A DNA stretch of 64,000 nt from contig JAXMEB010000003.1 of NCBI GenBank assembly GCA_046348545.1, positions 124,001-188,000 of the forward strand, read 5' to 3'. Shown piece after piece: positions 18,702 to 27,868 of the stretch. The notes under the pieces are model-generated. The model was not told the DNA's origin and made no database searches. It saw only the letters and a list, made by a program, of their open reading frames with translations. Source of the DNA: JAXMEB01 sp046348545. GTDB lineage: Bacteria > Pseudomonadota > Gammaproteobacteria > Berkiellales > Berkiellaceae. The translations under genes were made by a program, and so were the position numbers. Every line of letters starts with the position of its first letter. The stretch's first letter is position 1.

Positions 18702-19742
18702 GTGTCAGAAACTATAAAACTAATAAAATATATTAAAGGTGTTTTGTTCTCTCCATGTTTTGACTTTTTTAACTTATTATATGGATACCTATTTTTCAAA
18801 ATATATAATAAAACGCCGAATAAATCATTCCAAAGTCTAGTCAATCTGTTCTGCCTTACAAGAGGATTTTCTAATGACATATTGAGTACACTAGTTACAT
18901 TCCGAAATAGACCAATATCTTTCGAAAGCATGATTGGTATTTTAGGGAATATGAATATCGAATTGAGAAGCCAGGTTGGCACAAGCTTAAGGACTCAAGG
19001 GTTTTATGTTTTTCAGGATAAGATGAATGTAGATATTATAAATGAACTAGTCGCTTTTGCTCAGAGCAGGCCTGCTACGGTACGTGGTATACACGACAAG
19101 AAATTTATATATGATCCATTGGACCTAAAAGGCGTCAGGTATGATTTTGATTCTGATCAACTGCTTGAACTTCCATGTGTTCAAAAACTTGTTTCGGATC
19201 ATACATTTTTGATGATTGCACAAGATTATTTGGGCGCTCCCCCCATACTTGATTTAATCTCTATGTGGTGGCATACCCCCTTTCAGGAGCGCCCCGATGA
19301 AGACGCAGCTCAATTGTTCCATTTTGATATGGACCGAATTAAATGGATTAAGTTTTTTATCTACCTTACTGACGTCTATGAAGGTAATGGGCCGCATACG
19401 TTTATACCTAAGACTCACAGGCGGTTTGGTATTCCTAAAGACATCTTAAGAAAAGGCTATGCGAGAATATCAGATAAAGAGGCTTCTGATGCATTGGGTG
19501 AAAACTATCAGCCCAAGGAATTTATTGGACGGCAGGGTACGATCATTGCTGAGGATACCCGAGGGTTGCATAAAGGAGGGGTTGTGCGTGAGGGTGGAAG
19601 GCTCATTCTGCAGTTACAGTTTACCAATCATCTTTTTGGAGCGAATATCTCTAAGTTTAGACTAAAAAACCCTATTCAGGAATTAATACTGGCCTCTACA
19701 AATTACCCAAGAGCTTATAGTAACTTTGTTTTGGGAAATTAA
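18702..19742 (+). CDS. Phytanoyl-CoA dioxygenase (PhyH)-family Fe(II)/2-oxoglutarate oxygenase
   Basis: 346 residues from GTG at 18702, chosen because GGAG ends 7 bases upstream; an in-frame GTG at 18675 is the alternative. Iron ligands are seen in LFHFDMDRIKW (H207 and D209 from this start) and TRGLHKGGVV (H290). A 2-oxoglutarate-binding arginine fits GGRLILQLQF (R300). PhyH-like enzymes in glycan clusters hydroxylate sugars or lipid parts. Here it may hydroxylate an acyl substituent or the sugar; the substrate is unknown. Confidence 0.82.
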   Translation: MSETIKLIKYIKGVLFSPCFDFFNLLYGYLFFKIYNKTPNKSFQSLVNLFCLTRGFSNDILSTLVTFRNRPISFESMIGILGNMNIELRSQVGTSLRTQGFYVFQDKMNVDIINELVAFAQSRPATVRGIHDKKFIYDPLDLKGVRYDFDSDQLLELPCVQKLVSDHTFLMIAQDYLGAPPILDLISMWWHTPFQERPDEDAAQLFHFDMDRIKWIKFFIYLTDVYEGNGPHTFIPKTHRRFGIPKDILRKGYARISDKEASDALGENYQPKEFIGRQGTIIAEDTRGLHKGGVVREGGRLILQLQFTNHLFGANISKFRLKNPIQELILASTNYPRAYSNFVLGN

Positions 19743-19802
19743 ATCAAATAAAATGTAAATTATTTTAGAGAATTGAAGTATTCGAAATGTAAGGGATAAA
19801 TC

Positions 19803-20618
19803 ATGGGAAATGACGAGCTTAATATATTCAAAAAAGTCAAAGTTATGGCACAACTTGGATATGTAGCCTTCAGAAGAGGACGTATTAATCGAGACACAGA
19901 AGAAGTAAAGACTGAGTATAATGCAACGTGGAATCAATTTAAAAATATTCTTATCAATTCAGAGTCACTTGATAAATGGTTGAGCTTGAACGGACTTGAA
20001 GACCTTAAACATTTGAAAAATTACGAAGGACAGATGTGTTACTCTTCATTTAATGTCGGAAATTACAATAGGGAGATGATATTAAAATCAATTCTGGAAA
20101 ATTTTCATAATGTTCAGTCTATTACTGAATTTGGATGTGGCGTGGGGCGAAACTTACTATATATCAAAAGCAAATATCCCAATATTGAATGCTATGGATA
20201 TGATATTTGTAAGGAGGGAATTTCTGTTGCAAAAGACGCCAGTGAAAAATTTGGAGTCGAGGTCAAATATGCTGTTTTAGATTATGTGAATGCCAAAGAC
20301 GATGATTACATTTTTCCTGTAACAGATGTGGCCTTCACGTTGTATTCTCTTGAGCAGATATCATCGAGAGTTGAGACGGCATTAATCAATATTTTAAGCA
20401 AAGTTAAATATGGAACGGTGCATATTGAGCCGATACCCGAGAATTATCCTAGAACAATCAGGGGCTTTATTGCAAGGCTTGATCATTGGAAGGTTGATTA
20501 TATTCGAGGGTTTGAAAATCGACTTCAAACGATTGGAGATATCATATTTACAAAAAAAATGTTGGGAACCTCCCATAATGTCTTGATGTTTCCAACTCTA
20601 TATTGTTTAAAGAAATAA
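19803..20618 (+). CDS. Class I SAM-dependent methyltransferase
   Basis: 271 residues with ITEFGCGVGRNLLYIK (motif I, about residue 108 onward) and CYGYDICKEGISVAKD (acidic loop). TLYSLEQISSRVETAL is the motif after beta-4. The N-terminal 90 residues (YNATWNQFKNILINSESLDKW) form a helical cap. It is transcribed with the dioxygenase upstream (60 bp) and the hexapeptide transferase 4 bp downstream. It is the third methyltransferase in the pse region, which suggests a heavily methylated glycan. No further specificity can be read. Confidence 0.8.
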   Translation: MGNDELNIFKKVKVMAQLGYVAFRRGRINRDTEEVKTEYNATWNQFKNILINSESLDKWLSLNGLEDLKHLKNYEGQMCYSSFNVGNYNREMILKSILENFHNVQSITEFGCGVGRNLLYIKSKYPNIECYGYDICKEGISVAKDASEKFGVEVKYAVLDYVNAKDDDYIFPVTDVAFTLYSLEQISSRVETALINILSKVKYGTVHIEPIPENYPRTIRGFIARLDHWKVDYIRGFENRLQTIGDIIFTKKMLGTSHNVLMFPTLYCLKK

Positions 20619-20622
20619 ATTA

Positions 20623-21585
20623 ATGAATATTTTTAAAAGTATTATTTATCATCTTTCTAAAACATCTTGTGTAAGGAAAGTTAAGTATTCTGTCAAATAC
20701 CGTCGTGTTGCCATTGATCCTACTGCAGATGTTGTCATTAGAGGCAAGTTTATATATGAGCATTCATTAAATATTGGACGAAATACAACTCTATATGTTA
20801 AAGAGGGAATGCATCTTCAGCTAGGGAAAAATTTGTATATTGGCAGAGATTGTGAAATTTCACCGAATTGTATAATTAAAATAGGGAGGAACACTTCTAT
20901 TCAGGATCGTTCGATTATTGTTGGCAATGTATCAATAGGTTCTGGATGTTTAATATCCTATAACGTTTTAATTTCATCCGGTACGCATCACTATAATGTT
21001 GTGCCGCATCTAAGTATTCGAGAGCAAGATTGCTTATCTATAAAGGGAACACGATCCTCCTTTTCCGACCAGCTAAGTGTGAAGATTGAGGATGATTGCT
21101 GGATTGGAATCAATGTTGTAATTATGCCTGGCGTGATAATAGGCAAGGGAGCTGTCGTCGGAGCAAATTCTGTTGTAACAAAACATGTTGGTCCGTATAC
21201 CGTAGTCGCGGGTGTTCCTGCTAAACAAATAAAGAAAAGAATTCTATTTTCCCCCCCGGAAAAGATTCACTTCAAAAGCGAAATAGACTTGCCTTATTTC
21301 TATTCTGGTTTCAAGTTAGGTTTAGATCATCAATCTGACTTAGATGGCTACGCCACGGATTCACTCTTTAGAATAGCGCTTAGTTTATCTAATGCAAAAA
21401 CTATTATGTTAAGGGTAAGAGCTTTCAAAAAGGCAGCCACAATTTTATTTGAGAATACATCATGTGAAATCAATGAAATACTTGCAACCTACTCATTCGA
21501 AATCTCTGATTTGAGCATGAAGTTTTTTGAATTTAGTTGTAATCAAGAGTCAGGTGTTGTTGTGGAGAGTGCTTGGCTATCATAG
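20623..21585 (+). CDS. Left-handed beta-helix (hexapeptide) acyltransferase with C-terminal extension
   Basis: 320 residues. Hexapeptide repeats run through about 45-205, including IGRNTTLYVKEG, IGRDCEISPN and IEDDCWIGINVVIMPGVIIG. They end with VVTKHVGPYTVVAGVPAKQIKKR, the cap of WbbJ/Maa/NeuD-type O- or N-acetyltransferases. A catalytic His is probable in SGTHHYN. The last 100 residues are an extra domain rich in beta strands with no motif I recognise. It could acetylate the glycan or an amino sugar; no acetyltransferase dedicated to the 3-amino sugar is seen elsewhere. The 3' end overlaps the convergent ABC gene by 43 bp. Confidence 0.8.
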   Translation: MNIFKSIIYHLSKTSCVRKVKYSVKYRRVAIDPTADVVIRGKFIYEHSLNIGRNTTLYVKEGMHLQLGKNLYIGRDCEISPNCIIKIGRNTSIQDRSIIVGNVSIGSGCLISYNVLISSGTHHYNVVPHLSIREQDCLSIKGTRSSFSDQLSVKIEDDCWIGINVVIMPGVIIGKGAVVGANSVVTKHVGPYTVVAGVPAKQIKKRILFSPPEKIHFKSEIDLPYFYSGFKLGLDHQSDLDGYATDSLFRIALSLSNAKTIMLRVRAFKKAATILFENTSCEINEILATYSFEISDLSMKFFEFSCNQESGVVVESAWLS

Positions 21586-23324
21586 ATTTCTTCTGAAATA
21601 TCATTATACGAGACAATTCTATCAATTTTACCATCCTTCATGATAAGTATTCTGTTACATTTTCTAAGAGTTGTCAGACGATGGGCGATCATGATAATTG
21701 TTCGTTCATTTGATCTAATATTCTCAATGGTTTCCATTAAAGCAAGCTCTGTTTCGTTGTCGAGTGATGAAGTTGCCTCATCAAATATCAAAACATTAGG
21801 ATTCCTATATAACGCCCTAGCGATTACAATTCTTTGGCGCTCTCCTCCAGAAAGCCGAATTCCACGATCACCAACCAAGGTATGAAGGCCATCAGGTAGT
21901 TTTTTAATCAATTGATCTAGTTGTGCAGCTGATATTGCATTTTTAAGTCTGGTGTAATCTATGTCTTGATTCGACTCCCCGAAAAGTATATTTGCTTGGA
22001 TTGTGTCGTCAATTAAATAAATTGTTTGGTGAACATAGCCTATTTGTTTGTGCCATTGATTAGAAGTGAGTGGATATTGATTATCTGCTAGTGCATAACC
22101 ACTTTCGGGGTTGATCAGCCCTAGAAGGATGTCGCAAAGTGTTGATTTACCAGATCCTGTTTTGCCAATGATGCCAAGACACTCACCTTTGAATATATCT
22201 AAGGAAATATTCTGAAGAGCATAATGATTGCTTGATTGATACTTGAAACTTAAATCTCTTATAACAATATTTTCATTAAATTTAAAATCTTTAATATCTA
22301 AATATTTTATATTTGAACGATTTTTAAAATCAAGTGCTTGTACAACCTTGCTTATTGAGGGAGATATAGATTTAAATATGTTCAGCTGCATTATAATTCT
22401 ATTTAAACCGGGCATAACCCTAAAGCCTGTGTACATATATCCGGCTAAAATTCCCATCATCATCTGTTGTTCCATATGAGTATAGCAGAAATAAGTAATT
22501 GTGATAACAAGTATGAGAACGAAAAGTGTTTCCGTTATTATCCGTGGTAAGTTATTGGAAGAGTGTTGAAGGGCTTGTAGTTTTGATTTCTTTTCAAGAT
22601 GAATTTGACATTGGTTTATAAATGATTTTTGCTTTCCTAGCAGAATGATTTCTTTAAATCCATAAAAGAGCTGTAAGATGTGTTTATGGCCAAAGAGCCG
22701 TGCATCTTGCAAGGCTTTCCCCCAATTGTAAAACAAGGGTAGCAATTTTTTCGATAAAATCAGCCCGAATAATCCTCCAAAGCTCAAAATGATAAATGCA
22801 GTACTTGGATTGGCTATAAATAAAACAGTTATCAAACATAAAGAAATTAGTGATTCAGAAAAAATGATACTAAGAGAGGTTAGGCCGCTTGAGAATACTG
22901 CTTCTGTATCAGTGCTAACGATGCTGAGAATATCAGATGGATTATGAGAAAGATACCGTCCATAATCCAACTGTAAATACCTTTTAAGAAGACGTCGTTG
23001 AAAACGATAGCTCATTTTTTGAATGGTGAAATTTTGAATAAAAACCTCAAAGCAAGCAAATATGTTTTTTGATAAATATAAAGCTCCAACAATTAAAGCA
23101 GCATATAATATTGATTGATGAGTGCTTAAGTTATATAGGTATATGTAATTATAATATTTTTGACTGGTTTGTGGGTTTGTAATTACTTGTGTTAAGAGTA
23201 CAATTGAAATGGTTGTTGCGATCTCAAATAAAGCAGAACAAAAGACAAGTAAAATTATTTTGCTTACTTTCAATCGATCTTTAATTGAGAGCATAGAGAC
23301 TATATTCGAAACATCCGATAGCAT
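21543..23324 (-). CDS. ABC transporter half-molecule (flippase-like, permease plus ATPase)
   Basis: About 593 residues from ATG at 23324; an in-frame TTG at 23366 would add 14 residues and has no ribosome site. Six membrane segments occupy the first 300 residues. The ATPase domain has Walker A IIGKTGSGKSTLCD, signature LSGGERQRIVIARAL, Walker B VLIFDEATSSLDNE and the switch MIAHRLTT. Architecture fits PglK/MsbA-type exporters. In a glycan locus it may flip lipid-linked oligosaccharide across the inner membrane in place of a Wzx protein, none of which is seen here. It is transcribed against its neighbours. Confidence 0.88.
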   Translation of the reverse strand: MLSDVSNIVSMLSIKDRLKVSKIILLVFCSALFEIATTISIVLLTQVITNPQTSQKYYNYIYLYNLSTHQSILYAALIVGALYLSKNIFACFEVFIQNFTIQKMSYRFQRRLLKRYLQLDYGRYLSHNPSDILSIVSTDTEAVFSSGLTSLSIIFSESLISLCLITVLFIANPSTAFIILSFGGLFGLILSKKLLPLFYNWGKALQDARLFGHKHILQLFYGFKEIILLGKQKSFINQCQIHLEKKSKLQALQHSSNNLPRIITETLFVLILVITITYFCYTHMEQQMMMGILAGYMYTGFRVMPGLNRIIMQLNIFKSISPSISKVVQALDFKNRSNIKYLDIKDFKFNENIVIRDLSFKYQSSNHYALQNISLDIFKGECLGIIGKTGSGKSTLCDILLGLINPESGYALADNQYPLTSNQWHKQIGYVHQTIYLIDDTIQANILFGESNQDIDYTRLKNAISAAQLDQLIKKLPDGLHTLVGDRGIRLSGGERQRIVIARALYRNPNVLIFDEATSSLDNETELALMETIENIRSNERTIIMIAHRLTTLRKCNRILIMKDGKIDRIVSYNDISEEIYDSQALSTTTPDS

Positions 23325-23495
23325 AGAATTGGTTGACTCTTTTCCGCCAGAGAAGCAGTTATTCAATTAAGCAATATATTTCTATGGTTATAGGCTGTCA
23401 ATGAATAGATAAACTTTTTCTTAAGCTTTGACAAAAGACGCCGTCGCCACAATAGTTGCATGTATTTCAAAATTTATTCGCAGAAGGTGTAGAAT

Positions 23496-23627
23496 TTGAC
23501 GAAACTTGCCCCCATCGCGCTCTTTGTCTACAATCGTCCGTATCACATGGCGCAATGCACCGAAAGTTTGCGTCAGAATGATTTGGCAGAACAAAGTGGT
23601 ATCTACAGTATATTGTTTGAATCATGA
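23496..23627 (+). pseudogene. Truncated duplicate of the 5' end of the glycosyltransferase at 25100
   Basis: Forty-three codons reading LTKLAPIALFVYNRPYHM and on to SLRQNDLAEQS, then junk and a stop. About 90 bp here match the 5' end of the intact gene at 25100 with roughly five substitutions, all after a similar CAGAAGGT upstream sequence. Similarity stops after AACAAAGTG at about 23598. The DUF4143-type ATPase gene lies between the two copies. This is a remnant left by duplication, or by insertion and recombination, and is not a working gene. Confidence 0.85.
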
Positions 23628-24937
23628 TAATGATTGCGTGACAAAGTGGGAAATGAACCGACAAGATAAAGAGGGTAGTTAGCAAAATTATTTTGTTTTT
23701 CTAGATTAAGTGGCGATGTGCGGGATAATAAGGTGGGGCTAAATTTCCGATTATATTCGTTCAAGCTTTTTTGTTTCATCTTTATGCCTGATTTGACTTC
23801 TAATGGATAAATGTCGTCTTCGTAAGCAATCACAAAATCAACCTCTGCTTCGCCTGTGCTTGACCAGTAATAGAGCTTGTGATCATGCGCGACTAATTCT
23901 TGAGCCACGAAATTTTCGGTAAGCGCGCCTTTAAATTCTGTGAACAGCTCGTGGCCTTGCAAGATTGTTTTAGATGAAAGTTGGGTCAGTGTACTTAACA
24001 ATCCCACATCCAAGAGAAAAGCTTTAAAGCTCTTTTTGTTGCTATAGCTATCGATAGGTAAGCGAGGCGTTGAAATGTGGTGTGCGCAATGGATTAAGCC
24101 CGCCGCGATAAGCCATTCAATGGCACTTTCGTATTCCCTAGAGCGAGCAGATTTACTGATGACTGAGAAGATGAATTTCTTGTTTTCCTTTGCAAGTTGA
24201 TTGGGGATCGACTTCCATGTAGCTGTTATTTTTATAACTTCAGCTGGAGCAGCGTGTTTCGAGAAATCAAGTAGATAGGCATCTAGAATATCTTGATGAA
24301 TAGGTCTGATGGTGTTTAAGTTCTGTTCATTTGCAAAATGCCTGACAGCTTCCGGCATCCCGCCTATATAGTAGTAAAATCTCAGTTGCTCAATAGCTTG
24401 AGCGTGTAACGCTTCTGGAATGGGTTCCGCCCATGAAGCTTGACGCAGAAAAGAGGCTAGTCTTTCCTTACCTTGTGCTTCAAGAAATTCAAAAAAAGTC
24501 AGGGGGTAAAGTGTCAAGAAGTTTACTTTCCCAACAGGGAAGCCTTTTGCTTGTGAAAGCTGTAGGCCGAGAAGTGATCCGGCTGAAGCAATACAATATT
24601 CGTTTGCCTGCTCTTGAAAATATTTTAAACTCGTCAAAGCGTTTGGGCAGGCTTGAATTTCATCGAAGAATATCAGTGTGGAGTCTGGAACGATCTCTTG
24701 GTCATAGTAGATGCCTAAGTTGCGTATAATGCGCTTCGGATCTAAATCATCATCAAATAGTTTTTGAACGCCTGTTGATTCTTCAAAATTGACGTACAAT
24801 AGGGATTTAAATTCAGATTTTGCGAATGACTTTAAAAGGTGAGTCTTGCCTACCTGCCGGGCGCCCCGAAGTATCAAAGGTTTCCGATACTTGTTATTCT
24901 TCCAGTCTAAAAGTAATGGGTACAGTGCGCGCTTCAT
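23603..24937 (-). CDS. AAA_14/DUF4143-family ATPase (first of two)
   Basis: 444 residues. Walker A RGARQVGKTH is at about 24-33, Walker B TLIFFDEIQACP follows, and a winged-helix-like middle region comes next. The C-terminal DUF4143 part contains GEAEVDFVIAYEDDIYPLEVKSG, whose Asp and ExK resemble a PD-(D/E)xK nuclease core. The physiological role of this widespread family is not settled. It is transcribed away from the glycosyltransferase gene at 25100, with a repeat-rich 160-bp region between. Its 3' end runs into the truncated glycosyltransferase copy. Confidence 0.88.
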   Translation of the reverse strand: MKRALYPLLLDWKNNKYRKPLILRGARQVGKTHLLKSFAKSEFKSLLYVNFEESTGVQKLFDDDLDPKRIIRNLGIYYDQEIVPDSTLIFFDEIQACPNALTSLKYFQEQANEYCIASAGSLLGLQLSQAKGFPVGKVNFLTLYPLTFFEFLEAQGKERLASFLRQASWAEPIPEALHAQAIEQLRFYYYIGGMPEAVRHFANEQNLNTIRPIHQDILDAYLLDFSKHAAPAEVIKITATWKSIPNQLAKENKKFIFSVISKSARSREYESAIEWLIAAGLIHCAHHISTPRLPIDSYSNKKSFKAFLLDVGLLSTLTQLSSKTILQGHELFTEFKGALTENFVAQELVAHDHKLYYWSSTGEAEVDFVIAYEDDIYPLEVKSGIKMKQKSLNEYNRKFSPTLLSRTSPLNLEKQNNFANYPLYLVGSFPTLSRNHYHDSNNIL

Positions 24938-24974
24938 ATTCGCAGTTTAGCAAAAATGTGGTAGGATTCCAAAT

Positions 24975-25026
24975 ATTCGTACAAAAAACGTGATCATAAT
25001 CACGGAATTCGTACAAAAAACGTGAT
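24975..25026. repeat. Perfect 20-bp direct repeat, 32-bp period, with internal palindrome (operator candidate)
   Basis: ATTCGTACAAAAAACGTGAT occurs at 24975-24994 and again at 25007-25026. Between them CGTGAT-CATA-ATCACG (24989-25004) forms a perfect 6-bp inverted repeat. The block lies between the divergent ATPase gene (start 24937) and the glycosyltransferase gene (start 25100), where an operator would be expected. A 32-bp period is about three helical turns. Confidence 0.7.
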
Positions 25027-25099
25027 AAACCGTGTAGGCGCTCATATTGCAAGGCGCAATAATGGGGGTTAACTTGCTATATTTCAGAAGGTAAAATAC

Positions 25100-26821
25100 G
25101 TGACAGCATTAGCCCCCATTGCGCTCTTTGTCTACAATCGTCCGCATCACATGGCGCAATGCATTAAAAGTTTGCGTCAGAATGATTTGGCAGAACAAAG
25201 TGACCTATATATTTTTAGTGACGGGCCCAAATCATCTGATGACATTGAAAAAGTCGAACAAGTTCGAGCTCTGTTGAACCAAATGGAGGGTTTTAAATCT
25301 ATTCAGGTAATTGAGCGTGATCGTAACTTGGGGCTCTCTAATTCTATTATCACGGGTGTGGCGGCAATTCTCAAAGAGCATGAGCGAGTCATCGCGCTTG
25401 AAGATGATTTAATTCTATCACCTTATTTCTTGCAGTATATCAATGATGGACTTGAACGGTATGCTGAAAATCAGAAAATTGCTTCGGTGCAGGGCTATTT
25501 TTTTCCTATTAAGGAAGCGCTACTACCAGAAACCTTTTTTTTAAGAGGAACCGACTGTTTAGGATGGGGGACATGGCGAAGAGCATGGCTGCAATTTGAT
25601 CAGAATGGCCAAAAGCTGTTGGATACTTTAAAAAAGCGAAATGAGTGTTTTGCTTTTGATCTAGATGGTACGGTTAAAAATACTCAAATGTTGGAAAATC
25701 AAATTAAAGGCAAGAACAATTCTTGGGCTATTCGCTGGCATGCTTCTGCTTTTTTAAAGAGTCAGTTTAGTTTATTCCCTAAGCAAAGCCTCGTGGACAA
25801 TATTGGATTTGATAATACAGGGACACACTGCGGAGTAAATAATGACTTCCGTGCTGAAATTTATTCTAAACCGATAAAGGTAGAGACTATCCCCGTCATA
25901 GAGTGTTCTGAGGCGCGGGAAGCTATTAAAAAATTTTATCGTAGCATCACACCCACAATGACACAGCGAGTAGTTAGAAAGATAAAAAATTGGTATCGCA
26001 GTATGCTTAAAACGAGTATTAATTTATTGATACCACCTTTTCTACGCAGGCTATACCGATCTAATATTATCGCCATTAAAAAACACGGAGGATTTTATGG
26101 ACGATATGATAATTGGCAAGCCGCTCAGAAGAATGCTAAGGGATATGATGCTGAGCATATTTTAGAGCAGGTTGCGAATGCAACACAGCAAGTCATGAAT
26201 GATCCAGAACTGAGTGAGCGTGATGGTTTTATAGTTCAGAATCGTGATTACAGTTACCCAACTTTAGCTTACTTATCAAGGTGGGCTATGATTGAAAATG
26301 CTCTGACGGTACTGGATATTGGTGGTTCGTTGGGTAGTACTTACTATCAATTTAGGAAATTCTACCCTGATATTAAACAGATGCGCTGGATGATTGTGGA
26401 ACAGCCCCATTTTGTCCGAAAAGGACGACAGGCTTTTTCATCGCAAACGCTAACATTTCATTCTTCTGTAGAAGACGCGTTGAGCGAAGAAACAGTTAAT
26501 GTTGTGCTTTTGTCTGGTGCTTTGCAGTATTTTTCTTCGCCCGCTGAATGGTTAGAAAAAATTAAGTTAGCTCAAGCCAAATATTTGATTATTGATCGCA
26601 TTCCTGTCTCTCAACATGATGAAGATCAGATTACAATCCAATATGTCCCTGAGCATATTTATCATGCCAGCTACCCAGCTTGGATTTTTAGCAAGACTAA
26701 ATTTTTAAAGAGCCTGTTGAATGATTATTCATTGATTTATGAATTTCCCGCCTTAGATGGTCACGCATACCTTGGGTTACAGCAAATCGATTTTCGTGGT
26801 TTTATTCTGGAAAAAATATAA
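25100..26821 (+). CDS. Glycosyltransferase (GT-A) fused to a TIGR04325-like methyltransferase
   Basis: 573 residues. Residues about 1-270 form a GT-A domain: IALFVYNRPHHMAQC opening, DLYIFSDGPKSSDD, VIALEDDLILSPYFLQY (DxD-like) and CLGWGTWRRAW. After a basic linker, residues about 330-570 start FYGRYDNWQAAQKNAKGYD and contain LTVLDIGGSLGSTYYQFR, a SAM-binding motif typical of TIGR04325-type methyltransferases. Start is GTG at 25100. It is followed 2 bp later by another glycosyltransferase. It probably adds a sugar and methylates the same unit. Confidence 0.8.
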   Translation: MTALAPIALFVYNRPHHMAQCIKSLRQNDLAEQSDLYIFSDGPKSSDDIEKVEQVRALLNQMEGFKSIQVIERDRNLGLSNSIITGVAAILKEHERVIALEDDLILSPYFLQYINDGLERYAENQKIASVQGYFFPIKEALLPETFFLRGTDCLGWGTWRRAWLQFDQNGQKLLDTLKKRNECFAFDLDGTVKNTQMLENQIKGKNNSWAIRWHASAFLKSQFSLFPKQSLVDNIGFDNTGTHCGVNNDFRAEIYSKPIKVETIPVIECSEAREAIKKFYRSITPTMTQRVVRKIKNWYRSMLKTSINLLIPPFLRRLYRSNIIAIKKHGGFYGRYDNWQAAQKNAKGYDAEHILEQVANATQQVMNDPELSERDGFIVQNRDYSYPTLAYLSRWAMIENALTVLDIGGSLGSTYYQFRKFYPDIKQMRWMIVEQPHFVRKGRQAFSSQTLTFHSSVEDALSEETVNVVLLSGALQYFSSPAEWLEKIKLAQAKYLIIDRIPVSQHDEDQITIQYVPEHIYHASYPAWIFSKTKFLKSLLNDYSLIYEFPALDGHAYLGLQQIDFRGFILEKI

Positions 26822-26823
26822 AA

Positions 26824-27804
26824 ATGAACTTTTTTTGCACTCTATTTGACACTAATTACTTATCTCGTGGCATAGCGCTCTACCATTCATTAAGACAGCA
26901 ATTGGGAGAGGACTTTCATTTATTTGTATTTCCGTTTGATCAATCATCTTATGATCTACTGACCGTGATGAACATGCCTCAGCTTACTGTAGTGGCTCAA
27001 TCTGAATTTGAGACCGACGATCTCTTAGCCGTCAAGCAAAACAGAAAGCCAGGAGAATATTGCTGGACTTGCACCCCTGCGATCATTGAGCATCTTCTAG
27101 AAACCTATGAAATCGATCACTGTACTTATCTAGACGCGGATACCTTCTTTTTTGATTCACCTGCCTTGATTTTGAATCACCTTGATAAAAAAGATGTGAT
27201 TATCACAGAGCATCGTTTTACGACACAATATGACAGGACTGATTCAGTAGGACGATTTTGTGTTCAATTTGTTTACTTTAATCAGACAGAAAATGCGCGC
27301 AGCATTTTAAAGCATTGGCGAGAGCAATGCATTGAATGGTGCTTCGATAAGATTGAAGATGGTAAATTCGGAGATCAAAAATATTTAGATGAGTGGCCTG
27401 CTTCACCGAATGTTTTTATACCTCACCATTTGGGCGTTGGTGTCGCACCTTGGAATGTTCAACAGTATGAGGTCAGATCGGTGAGAGGAAAACCCTATAT
27501 CTATGATGAAAAAGGCTCTCAGTGTGTGCCCCTTGTTTTTTACCATTTTCATGGACTTAAATTTATAAATGCACATGAAGTTGATTTGGGTGGCTATAAA
27601 CTAGAACAATCTGTTGTTGATAATATTTATAAGCCTTATTGGACATTGCTGAAAGAAATAGAAAATCGTTTGAATTCCTTAGGCGTCGATTTGAATATCC
27701 ATGGCATTCGGACATCCTCGTCATCAGGCTGGCTAGATAACTGGAAGCGTAAAATAAAAGGGACCTACAATGTTCAGAAATTGAAGGAGAGCGTTCCTGG
27801 CTGA
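26824..27804 (+). CDS. Glycosyltransferase, GT-A fold
   Basis: 326 residues beginning NFFCTLFDTNYLSRGIALY. HCTYLDADTFFFDSP contains the DxD metal site, and the middle has EHRFTTQYDRTDSVGRF and KFGDQKYLDEWP, as in nucleotide-diphospho-sugar transferases of GT8-like folds. The tail is basic. It lies 2 bp after the GT-methyltransferase fusion, so the two are cotranscribed. No membrane segment is visible, so it is a cytoplasmic or peripheral enzyme of glycan assembly. Donor and acceptor are unknown. Confidence 0.78.
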   Translation: MNFFCTLFDTNYLSRGIALYHSLRQQLGEDFHLFVFPFDQSSYDLLTVMNMPQLTVVAQSEFETDDLLAVKQNRKPGEYCWTCTPAIIEHLLETYEIDHCTYLDADTFFFDSPALILNHLDKKDVIITEHRFTTQYDRTDSVGRFCVQFVYFNQTENARSILKHWREQCIEWCFDKIEDGKFGDQKYLDEWPASPNVFIPHHLGVGVAPWNVQQYEVRSVRGKPYIYDEKGSQCVPLVFYHFHGLKFINAHEVDLGGYKLEQSVVDNIYKPYWTLLKEIENRLNSLGVDLNIHGIRTSSSSGWLDNWKRKIKGTYNVQKLKESVPG

Positions 27805-27868
27805 AATTAACTTGTATATATGTTGAGGTACACTAATATAGATATTTAAGGCGACAAATATTGAAACC

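Noticed and set aside
24975..25026. Two identical 20-bp repeats with a 12-bp gap as a mini CRISPR
   Set aside because: Only two repeats, spacer far too short, no cas genes; position and palindrome fit an operator better.
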